This document shows, one piece after another, positions 12,901 to 24,900 of a DNA stretch of 64,000 nt. Where the stretch lies: positions 1,178,001 through 1,242,000 of the forward strand of contig NC_066287.1 in NCBI RefSeq assembly GCF_905404315.1. The letters are read 5' to 3'. The notes under the pieces were generated by a model that was not told the origin of the DNA, ran no database searches, and was given only the letters and a program-made list of their open reading frames with translations. How positions within the stretch are numbered: the first letter of the stretch is position 1; every line of letters starts with the position of its first letter. A program made the translations under genes and the position numbers. This stretch comes from Leptidea sinapis. Its lineage: Eukaryota > Arthropoda > Insecta > Lepidoptera > Pieridae.

Positions 12901-15900
12901 TTTTTGGCCTACGCAGTCGATCGCCGTAAGCTGGGACGAAGGAATCCTGGAGGATTGAGCTGTCGATGAGCAACACGCCCTCTTTGGTCTGGACTTCCAT
13001 GCGAAATGGTAGCCCCCCGCCTAGCCAGCGTGGGGAAACGGTCTTCGGTAGCCTGCCTTCTGCAGATACCTGGCGAGGGGCGGCGGGACTGGTGGCGGTC
13101 ATACTGAGGGGGTAAGGATTGCGTGGACAAACTGGGGGTGTTTTGGGAACCTATGCTCCCAGCCACGCTCTTCCAAGCTCCTGATGTCGCACCTAAACCT
13201 AACTCGCTGTACCGACATCCTATGTGGTAGTCTTAGTGTACCGAATGGGCACTCCCTGTTGCGGGCTCCGGGGAGGGTGGGAAACCACAAAGGATGAAAC
13301 TTTTAAAACTTTAACATGGATAATTTAAAGGTCTCAAATACAAAAAACACACCCGAGGGGCAACCCGAGGGAAAGCCTGAAGGGAAAGCCGCACTGGCCA
13401 TCCCTTCAACATCTAAAGCAACAGCTGCTACTTCCGCTATGGAGGTGGCGCAAACAGGGTCTATGGAACCCTCCCAAACATACAACACAAGTAACTTCGA
13501 GCTCAAATGGGCCCAGGTGAACGCGCCAAAAAACAGGGCTGCTAAAACCACTCCCAAAGTGGCTCAACGGCCTAGTGGCTTGGCGAGTGAACCCGGGCTC
13601 TCGTGGAAACACAAAAAGTTACTGAAAAAGAAGGAGAAGAGGCGAGCAAAACGTGAGTCCCAAACTCAATCACTCACCTCTCCCCCCAAAACACAAACCG
13701 ACAGACGGACCGAAACACCAGGACCGTCCACAACAAAAGCAATTTTCCGTAAGACTGTGCTGGAAACCAAGGCGACTGGCCAGTCCGAGAAGGAAAGTGG
13801 ACAAGACAAAGGCAAAACAAAGAGGGCTAGGCTCGACGAGACCCTGTCTCCTCGAGGCGAGCCCAAGAAGCCTAGACTGACTCCAGCCCAAGACACGAGA
13901 TCGACGACTTATGCCGAGGCAGCATCTGCAGACAAACCCAAGGCTGAGCTCGTCATCACATCGGCAACGGGCTATATTACTAAAGAGACGGCTGTCATAG
14001 TTGAAAAATCAGCGTTCATCGCGACAGCCAGAAGACAAATAATGACCCTTGAGGATCTTCATGCGGAGGCCGACCTACTATGACGGCTCGCTTCGCATCT
14101 ACTGTGAAAATCAGGAGGCGGTGGAGTGGACCGTCGGGGTGTGTTCGGAGCTGGATCTGCCAGGGGTGGGCAAACTCACGGTCACAGATGCAAAAGATGT
14201 ACCAAAGATGGTACGCTGCGGCATCCGTCTACCACACGAACACGATGGGGACCAAGTGCTCATTGGTATGTGCCTTAGACTGGGCAACCCATGGGCACAA
14301 GTGGAGCGATGGCGTGTCCACACCATTATACCACAGGATAAGGCGATATTTGTGGTGGTGAGTATCCCCAACGATATCGTGCAAACTGTACTGGAGAGGA
14401 AGCGCCGCCTCGGCTATCGGCTGGGTTCGGTGTACCTAAAATTCCAGGATGCCAAGGGGAGGTTCGTGGATACCCCTATGGATTCTCCGAACGAGTCAAG
14501 GGGGATGCGGGTCGCGGCAGCTGCCGCAAAACCTGTAGTCCCACCGTCCCCAAACAAGGAGACCTCACAGGCTGGGTCGAGTCGAGCCGTCGAAGCATCA
14601 AGCGACGACGAGCTCCTTGACCTGACCAAACTTGGTCTGGGGGAAGAAGAGGATCCCTTTCCCCCAATAAGCAAATACTGATTCTACAATGCAACCTCCA
14701 TCATAGCATTACTGCTACGAAAATTTATTGAATTAGGCGTTACTTTGCGGAAATCCATAATTATACAAATTATTTAAGTTTTCTTTAGTGTTAATTCCGC
14801 CAATATTTGTCTTTAAAACAATTCGACACGTGTTTCGCCTCTACACGAGGCATCCTCAGGACGTGTTGTCTCACCAAAATCTTACACGAGACTGAATCAA
14901 ATGAGCCGGAAGCCGCTCTATTATACCCTCGTCCCATGAAATGACGCGCTGTGATTGGTCGGCTGTTGTGACGTATTACCCCCGGAAGAGACACGTAACA
15001 AATGTGATGGGACTAAATTTGTTTGTTCATTCAACAATGTAAACATATTGTTATTTTTGTGTTTTATTATTTCTAATTGCTCTAACACATTTAAGCGAAA
15101 TCCTTTTTCACATGTATGTAAAATATTAAAATTATTATTGTTTCCGAGTGAGTGTGTATCAATTAAATGTTTCGCGAAGTGTGATTTTTCGGGATGATTA
15201 TTCGTATATGTTCCTTTAATCTAATTTCGAAATTTCGACCTGTTTGACATATATATACCCCGTTACAAGTGTCACAACTTAGTTTATAAACGCCGGATTT
15301 TTCGGAATTTCTGTTCCAGAGATCTGTGTGCCATAAGGCTGAATTCCAACCAAGACTTAAACAACCTCAACATCGTTATTGCATCAGCCTACATGCATGA
15401 GGCGGATGCGGTACCATGCTGAAGGACTCAACACACTCGTCAGATTCTGCGAACATAATGGATGGGAACTGATTGTGTCAACGGACTCCAATGCCCATCA
15501 TCCGCTATGGGGAATGAAAGCAAGCAACAATAGAGGTAATGATCTAGTTGATTTCCTATTTACTACTAATTTAGATATATTAAACAAAAGTAATGAGCCC
15601 ACATTTGTGGGTAGGCGGTGCAAAACAATAATTGACTTGACACTGGCAACCCCCAGAGCTGCTGATCTAATAGCGGGTTGGCATGTCTCATCAGAGGCGT
15701 CATGCTCTGATCACAGGTGGATTCGATACGATTTAAAAATTACCAGTAACCCCGAACAACCTACAAGGTACCCGAGGAAGACTGACAAGAGGCTCTATAG
15801 ATCTCTTGTAGAACTAGAGCTGAACAGCCGCCTACCACTAGGACTAGGTAGGTAGACAGCATAGAAACAATTGATCAACAGGAAAGTAACTTAAACAGCA

Positions 15901-18900
15901 CCTTAATAAACTGCTTCCATAAAGCCTGTCCTCTGGTAACACCGGTTACTAGGGTCATATCCAAGGGCTGGTGGGGCACAGAACTTAAAAAGCTGCGAAC
16001 AAAAGTAAGAAAAGCCTTCAATAGAGCAATGAATACAGGCGCTGATGTAGACTGGGATGCCTACAAGGAGAACAAAAGTCTATATAAAAAACGCATTAGA
16101 TTTTGGAAGTCTCACTCATGGAGAAAATTCTTTAAAGACATTAATTCCACTCCACAAGCAAACCGCATTACGAAGGTACTGGCCAAACAGGGTCCTTGCG
16201 TTGTCGGAAATCTGAGGAAAGCCGATGGCACAATGACCCTGAGCCAGGAGGAGACTAACACGGTACTGCTAGAAACACACTTTTCAGACTGTAAAAGAAT
16301 ACAAGAACCAATTTGGACGATATCTAACAGCTTGGTTACAGAAAACTGCTGGCAAACCGCGACAAGGTGAGATCGTCACCTACAACAAGGTGAAATGGGC
16401 GGTGGACAGCTTCCAGCCTTTCAAGTCAGTGGGCACAGATGGCGTCTTTCCTGCACTGCTACAGTGGGGAGGAGATAAGTTGATGTACATACTGACATAT
16501 ATCTATCGGGCCTGTCTGGCCTTCAAATACACTCCCCTTGCCTGGCGGGAAGTTAGGGTCATCTTCATACCCAAGCAAGGTAAGAGTAATTACACTAATC
16601 CTAAATCGTTTAGACCTATCAGTCTGTCGTCTTTTCTCCTCAAGACTTTAGAGAGAATATGCGACAGACACCTGAGAGATAATGCGTTAGGAAACACACC
16701 CATACACAGGCATCAGCATGCCTACTGCCAAGACAGAATCCGCTCTTCACCAGGTAGTAGGAAAAATTGAACATGCCTTACAAAATAAATTAGTCTGTCT
16801 AGGTTGATTCATAGATATAGAGGGAGCCTTTGACAAGACCAACTTCACCAGTATCAACATAGCACTTCGCAGACACGGAGTACAGACCCTGCTTATTGAC
16901 TGGATAATTAATATGTTAAGCAATAGAATTATAAGGGTAACAGGGGAAGACACGAAAGGCGCCCTTGTAGCCCGCGGCTGTCCGCTTATTCATATATCAA
17001 GAAGCGGCAATGGTTGCGCTAAGATTAAAACATCTGAAAACACAGAGAATTGACAATGTAAGACATCTTAGGATACTTTCAGAAGCATGGTCAGCTATGC
17101 CACTTGTGGAAGCAGCTAGTGATAAAATAGAGCGGACTTTCATTTTTGACAAAAAATACAGAATAGAGCTCGAGGAAAGGAACGACAGCGTCCTTACACA
17201 TTATGAGCTCGACCTCTACACAGATGGTTCGAAGACGTATTCAGGCACAGGTACGGGAGTCTTCTCGGAAGATCTAAATATCAGCATATCCGTTGGGTGA
17301 CTTCTTGGAGGAGCTTGGCTGGTTGGAGTAGCCTCTACCACCCTCGCACGCAAAATAGGCTCATATGGACGTCGAGTTGCGGAAAGCGCCCGTATGAAGA
17401 AGAAGAAGAAGAAGAACTACTCAACGCCTTTATTGACTGCCCCAAATTGCTAAATATATTTAGCTTATGAGTTTCAGTAACAATTCGGAGCGGTACTCAA
17501 TGCAAATCTTTCACTTGAGTTTACACCAAGGGCATGGAGGTAATGTTAAATATGTAAAGTGCAAATAAAATTTCATATTAAAAGGAAAACTGCTTTGTGT
17601 GTGTAAGTATACACTGTGATTTCGTTAGCGATTATCAAGCGAAAACCAGTTAAGTTTTACCAGAGGGAGGCTCCTTTGCACAGGATGCCAGCTAGATTAT
17701 GGGTACCAAAACGGCGCCTAATTCTGCTGTGAAGCAGTAATGTGTAAGCATTATTGTGTTTTGGTATGAAGGGCGCCGTGGCTAGTGAAATTACTTGGCG
17801 AATGAGACTTTACATCTAATGTCTCAAGGTTACGAGCGCAATTGTAGTACCGCTAAGAATTTTTGAATTTTTCAAGAATCCTGAGTGGCACTGCATTGTA
17901 ATGGGTAAGGCGTATCAATTACCATCAGCTGATAGTCCTGCTCGTCTCGTCCTTTATTTTCATAAAAAAAAGAATAATGTGAACCGGGCATTAAGGATTA
18001 ATCTCTAAAAAAATTCATATTTTACCTCAGTTATGCGACTGGGCCCGGCCAAATGCGCCTTGGACAGCGGCTGGGCCAAACCCAGATCAGCCAGACGCGC
18101 CGTGCCATCTCCCGCCACCAAAACATTGCCGCTATTGACGTCCCGGTGAACTATACACGGCTTGTTGCCCGCTACAAATAAATTTATACAAAGTAAATTT
18201 ACATTCATAAATTTGTAGATGACGCGGGATAATAAGTCTTACGTGGGGCAATGTATATGCTTTTACAACAAGATCACAGAAAATATTCAAAACAAATGAA
18301 TTAAGAAATTAAAAAAAATTGTGAAAAAAAACGTTTATGTGGTGAAAGTTACTATAACATAAATGAGTTTAATAATACCACAGATTAAATATGGAGCAAC
18401 CGCCTTCAGGCTATTAAATAATAAGTATTATTGTACGATATTACATTGTAGCCATATTATTTATGAAAAAAAGAAGCCCGCTGAGTATCTTGCGCCCATT
18501 CTTCTCAGATCTAAGCTTAGACAATCTAATAAAAAGTTATTATTATTATACCTACCTAAGTATTTATTATCTATATTAAGTAGGTTAAACTATGTCGTGG
18601 TCTTCAAACGCATGCATTACTAACTGCAACTAATGTAGGTTTGAAAACGAAAGAATATTGTTTTGAAATTACGATTACATACCTATTTAGAAAAAACTGA
18701 GCTATTTTTATAAGATGGCCTTAAACTAGGTAGGTAACTAGTTTTAACGTTGTCAGAAGAGGTAAGAGTCAAGCGATAGAAAGAGAGGCAAGGCTTCTAA
18801 GTGAACAATCACGTAGGTTAATAGGTTAATAGCGCGGTGCAATCTGAATTACACCTTATTGTATAGCTGCGAGAAACCTTATTACTTGATTTTGCGGAGT

Positions 18901-21900
18901 GAGACTTCTGTACTTGCATAATTATATATTCTTTGCTTTCAATAAGTGATATCACATCCTATTTTGAATAAAAATATTTAAATTTAAATCCCATCGCTTT
19001 AACCACTTTCTTAACGATCCGAATGACGTATTATCGATAAATTTTAGAATATTTGTTCAACTCTAGAGTTGTAGCGCCATCTACAGGATCTACATAACAG
19101 ATTATATCAATAATTGCATGTTAGGTAATTGACTTGATGTGTTGCTCTAACACTTATAAATAATTTATCATTTTTAAATAATTTTCCACTGAAAGTCACT
19201 GACATATTAGCCCAGATTATTGCGAAACTGAAGTGGCAGTGGGCGGGGCACATAATTCGATGGACAGATGGCCGTTGTGGTAGTAAAGTCTCCGAAAAGC
19301 GACCACGTACTGGAAGACGCAGTGTTGGTAGACCCCCACAAAATGGACCGATTGTATGACAGGTTGTATGAGGGCAGCGCAAGACCGATCCTCATGGAGA
19401 TCTATGTGGGTCGCCTTTGTCTGGCATTGAAGGTCTTACAATTCAAATGATGATGTTGAAGTCATTTCCCTGACTTCTAGGATGAAATAAACAAATCTAA
19501 TTTCAGTGCCAAATTTTTTTCATGATGCGGATTCGAGTTTGTATGTCCAAGTTTTAGTCGAACGTCTTTAAGTCCCAGCACTGTTTCTGGTTTACCTGCT
19601 GCTGTATGTAATTACATTATAGTTGTTAATCCCGTCAATTGTTAAGCAACGGAGTTCCCTTTTAGATGACTTTTATTATATAAGAGGGGGGCAAAAAGCT
19701 CACGTGTTAGGAAGTGGTCATGCAACCGTTGCCGGCCTTAAAGTCCCGAAATCGTATTCCAGCCGGTAATTGATTCCACAAAGTGGTTGTGTGAGAAAAT
19801 AATTTCCTCGCAAAACGCGCGGTTATAGAATGCCAGACGTCAACATGATGCGGGTGAATTTTCGCCTTTTGACGTAATATCCGGTGGTGGAATTCGGGTG
19901 TTGGAATAAATCCGAACAATTCCTCCAATACCTGCTACAATAGCAATATAAACATTTGAGGACAGTTTTATAGTGAACTTTTGTATGAAATCGTATATCT
20001 TGTTTTATAATATATATCGCGGTAGTTCGTGTAAAATTAGAATACTCACAGGGCGTGTGCAGATGTGCGATTGCAGACGCAAGGCCGTGCGCGATGGTCG
20101 CGAACTCGAGCCATGTAACTGGCGCGCGTTGCAGTCGCGACCTAAGCGTGGTCGGGCACAGCTCTACTACTAGAAGGTGGGAACGACCGTCTTCAATCAG
20201 CGATGGTCTCGTGTCGCTACCTGCCAACAGACAAATCAAATCAAAATCAAGGAAATTACACTTATGAATGTAAAAGTTTTCTTTTCTTGTACATGTACCG
20301 CCATTTCGGAAAAGGTTGAGCTTTAATGAGAAGAAGTGGCAAGAAACTCATTGTCAGTCTTTTAAATCAACATTTACAGCTTCGTCTTATTACAAATCAT
20401 TTCAATTCTATATGTAAACTGATGCAACAAAAATACTGTTGTATCTTTATGTATATTTTTTGGAACAGGTGAAGAATATATTGTTCTGTGTCATGACTAT
20501 CGTTCGAAAAACAGCGTATAAAATCAGCTGTCAGGAATAAGCTCTAGGTAATTTATCAAAGTATTGTGAGTCTTTGGATGCCACGAACTGAGCACGATTT
20601 CAAATCTTAGTAGCGGGAACATAAAGCGGCTATTTCATTAAAAAGTGTTGACTGAATTAACCTTCTGTAGATACTTCTCTTTATTCTGTGGTTAACACCG
20701 TAATGTGGAGGAACGTCACACTTCCAAATAGTGAGGGGGTAAGAAAAAGAATAATTTATTTAAATTGATCTTGTTACATTGTCAATTACAGTAAGTTTCA
20801 ATGTTTTACAAGCTTATATGTAATGACTACATTGTGATCATCAATGAGTCGCCACTAGTCAGAGACTGTATCGTGGGATCACATAAAGTTATGTGTAACA
20901 ATAAACCATTTAACTTGGCAGTCAGTCTTGGTATTTCTAAAATGGTTCAATAATTTTATCAACACCCATGCTTTAAATCCTCTATAAAATATTCTGAAAC
21001 AGTTAGCTTATTGCAAACATTGAAACACCCAATGTTCTAATAACCATTACATCATCCAAAAGAGTGTTGTAATGTTGTACTGAATTTCATAACAACACTC
21101 CTATGTTTTTTTTTATCCCTTCATGCGCAAAGAGTTTCAACAGATAGCCACATTCTTATTGCTCGATGCTGCTGGTACTTGTATGAATTTCAAAAAAAGA
21201 ACATTTTCGTTTACGCGCGTTCCACACTACCAGAACGTCGCGGGCCGTAAAAAAAAAGTAGGTTATTCGAATCCCCGCCATTTTTCTTCGTAATTTTTAA
21301 TGTTTTGTTTACAAAAAATGAGCGATTCATTTTAAACGCTGCAAAAGAACATTATATTCAAGAGAATTTTAATTATTGCACGTTACAAAATGTAAATTAC
21401 TACTAAAATAAATAATTGTTTCATTAATACTTAGTTTATTTGTATATAATCAGTTTAAATACAGTAGTTACTAGTAGGATCGGTGTTTTAATGTAAGCAG
21501 TAAGCTAACTGTTCCAGAATCTTTAAGAAGATTCATATTCTGGGTGTAGATAAAGTCTTGTATGCAACAGTTGATAATTAGGTATTAAAACACTCATGTG
21601 TCACACATTCGTGTTTTAATACCCCTTATTACACAACAGTTGCATAAATTACTATAAACACGTCCTTGTGTGGTATAAGTTTTATGCACAATATAACTGC
21701 TAAACTAAATTAATACTTATTTAAATGATTTAATACTTAAACACGCTCATTGTGCCATCTACTTTGATTGTAATTTAATCTAAAATCAAGCACACTGTTC
21801 AGTTCCAAATGCCCCCCATGCGTTTGACGTTTTGTCCCATTTATATTAATTTTGTGACGGAAAACGTCAAATGTCAAACTCAATTAAAACATTGAACAAT

Positions 21901-24900
21901 TACGAACAACAGCAACTGTGAGAGCATTCAAAACTTATTCTAAATTATTAACAAAAACTAATATATAATTAATTATTTATAAGAATAAATGAAAGTGAAA
22001 AATAAAGCAAAAACATGTGTGGTAAACTGTATGTTTTTGTGTGTGTATGTTCAGTATATTTTTCAGGTTTTTCGTAATCTAATTGTCCTAGGTATTTACT
22101 GATTTTTATTTTCATTTCCTTTGTATTTAGATCTAATATACAGACATGTTTATTTATCTTTAAATATATAATTATTCTGTAGGTACGTGTGTTGACAGTG
22201 AACTCCTCCAAAACGGCTGGGCCGTTTTTAATGAAATTTTCTGCTTCAGGTGCATACGAGGATGGTTTAGATTCACAATTGAACTACCTCCAAAACGCTC
22301 CGACCGATTTTGATGTTTTTTTTTGTGTTTCAGTGAATTCGAGATTGGTTTAGATTCTCAATTCAGTCCATATATAATTCTCCTGCCCATGTGTATGTTA
22401 GTGAACTTCACCTAACCGCTGGACCGTAATTAAAAATTTAAGTTGGGTGTACAGAACACACCGCTAGTATAATCATATATATTTTGATACATAAGGTTCC
22501 AGTCGTTGTGACATCCAATTTATCGGCGGCAGATCTACAACTTACCATAATATCGCAATATATTCGGATGTGACAAATGTGGAATCCCGTATATTGAGAC
22601 CTCTTTTTGCCAGGCGTTCGGATTGTTGTAAAGTTTGACCGCCACCGGGGTCGAACCAAGGCTTCCACGCCACACTGACCCAAATTTACCTTGACCTAAA
22701 ATGAAAGAAAATTAAATGAAAATGATACCAAAAAAGTAGTACCAAACGACTAAATGACGCCGCTTGACTAAACAATTCCGCCATGTTGTTTTTGATATTT
22801 TTTTTATAACAATAAGGGACGAGACCAGCAAGTGACGGTAATTGATACGCTCTGTCCATAACAATGCAGTGCCTTACAGGATTCATGATAAGCCCAAGCA
22901 CTCTGAGCGGTACAACAATTGCGTTCGTGACCTTGAGACATACGGCGCCCTTCAGACTGAAACACAATAATGCTTACACATAACTGCTTCACGGCAGGAA
23001 AAGGCGCCGATGTTATACCCATAATCTAGCCGGCATCCTGCGCAAAGGAGCCTTCCACTGGTAAATGCTCTTAATTATTCGTTGTTATAGCGACAATATT
23101 AATACACTTTGTAATAACACTTTGCCAACTAACTATTATGGCTTTGAGATACTGTCCACTGACAAAAACAAACGGGCGGATAGTGAAGCCATCAGCTTTT
23201 TATGACCCACTTATAAAATAATGGCATTAAGAGGCCATGACGACCTGTATAGCCGAGTGGTTAGCGATCCTACCTACTAAGCTAGAGGTCCTGGGTTCGA
23301 ATCCCGGTAGGTGCAAGCATTTATATGATAAATATAGATGTTTGTTTCCGAGTCATGGATGTTTAAATGCATTTATGTATGTTTATATGAATTTATGTAT
23401 GTTTAAGTAAGTATATTGTATTAAATATATCATTGTCTTGTAACCCATAACACAGGCTATATATGCTTAACTTGGGGCAAGATAATTTGTGTAAATGTGT
23501 GTCAATATTATTGTGTCAATATTATTATGACAGCCCGATAATCCGTAACCAATTTTAATTACTCTCTATTTTGAGAAATGCACTCACACTAGCACAAAGT
23601 AATACACTAAAATAATAAACCAGAAGGCCTACGATCAACTTTTAATTAGCGATTCAATTCCGATGCAGTTCAGTGTATGAACCTAAACTGAATCGCTAAG
23701 ATTCGTACCATGGAGTGCCTTTAACTGAATGGCGTTAGGTGTTTTCGTAAAAATAAACTCTTTAAAACAGGTTATGAACGCACCTCTATCGATGTTTGAT
23801 TTGACAGGAGCACAGAGTATATTTTTTTAATTCGTTCTCGCAAACAGGCTGTAGTCTTCCTGCCTTTTCTTTAGTATTTTCATTTTCGGTATTTATTTTC
23901 AGTATTTTGTTTTACAAACAAGTCCAATAAAGTATTCTCATCTCAACTTTCATTAGTTCTATTTTCCTTTTCTATATGTTTTTACCATTTTTTTAAAGTT
24001 ATTAACAAATTGATACCGAAAACAGTTTGCGATTCAATTTCCGACTTGATTTGACATCAACCTAAATTGGATAGCTCTAATGACGTCGCGGTATGAAATA
24101 GCAAAGCAGTTCATTTTAGGCCGTCAATTGAATCGCAATGATAGTTCATGGTAGGCCAGCAGGCCTGTTTTCATCGGTGGTCTAGCAGTGAAAATACTAA
24201 AGAAGTAACTCCAAGCTTGGCTGACTCATTACAACTCGTCAATCTAAAACAGTTACAGTAACAATCGCTTACCTTTTCTATCTTCCTGTATCTCCGTTAT
24301 CGATGTATTATACGCTGGTATATTTTAACTCTATGGCTCTACCATACTAAACGCGAACAGGGTTACTCGTTTACTTGTATTTCTTGGTTCGTTTCTATTT
24401 ATCTAATCACTACTACATAGTGTAATCAACAAAACGTTAGTCCTCTTCCATTTTTTTAATGAAATATAGGGACGAGATGAGCAGGACGCTCAGCTGATGG
24501 TTATTGATACGCCCCACCCAGTACAATGCAGTACCGCTCAGGATTCTTGAAAAACCCAAAAATTCTGAGCGGCACTACAACTGCGCTTGTCATCTTGAGA
24601 TGTAAGATGTTAAGTCCCATTTTCCCAGGCGCCGTAGTAGTAACCATAATCTAGCCGGCTTCCTCTGCAAAGGAGCCTCCCACTGGTGAGGATATATTCC
24701 ATATACAAGGTTATGAATAAAACCTTACCTATATGTTCAATTAGCGTCAGATTATCGACACAAAGCAAACCAGTGGCCAATGCATCCGGGCCGCTCCCCA
24801 TTATATCGCCTGAAATAAAAAAGTATATTGATATTGTAATCTTATTTATTTATCACTGTCGAGTGATACTTGACGTGGAAAGAGAGCGAGCGAGGAATGA

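Larger units (their letters stand above)
14683..16370 (+). pseudogene. LINE endonuclease remnant (interrupted)
   Basis: It starts ILQCNLHHS (about 14682-14708), is broken by the Penelope-like insertion, and resumes near 15320 with NLNIVIASAYMHEAD, VSTDSNAHHPLWG (substrate-binding Asn/His region), RGNDLVDFL and SCSDHRWIRYDL (catalytic SDH). These are hallmarks of apurinic-type LINE endonucleases. The following linker runs to 16370 with frameshifts. Confidence 0.65.
12770..17480 (+). mobile_element. Decayed RNase H-bearing LINE (ORF1 DUF4780-like, endonuclease, RT, RNase H)
   Basis: Plus-strand non-LTR element in wit intron 8, antisense to wit. Order: a GC-rich 5' part (about 12770-13315), ORF1 (13316-14681), endonuclease (from about 14683), RT and RNase H up to about 17480, ending in an A-rich AAGAAGAAGAAGAAG run. 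It is interrupted by a Penelope-like fragment at 14750-15318 and has lost the RT catalytic block, so it is dead. The RNase H domain and endonuclease type suggest the R1/I-related group; the exact clade is uncertain. Confidence 0.7.

Noticed and set aside
22438..22683. 81-codon minus-strand open frame as its own gene
   Set aside because: It is an out-of-frame shadow of wit exon 6 (22695-22546), which in the correct frame holds the glycine loop and VAVK lysine.
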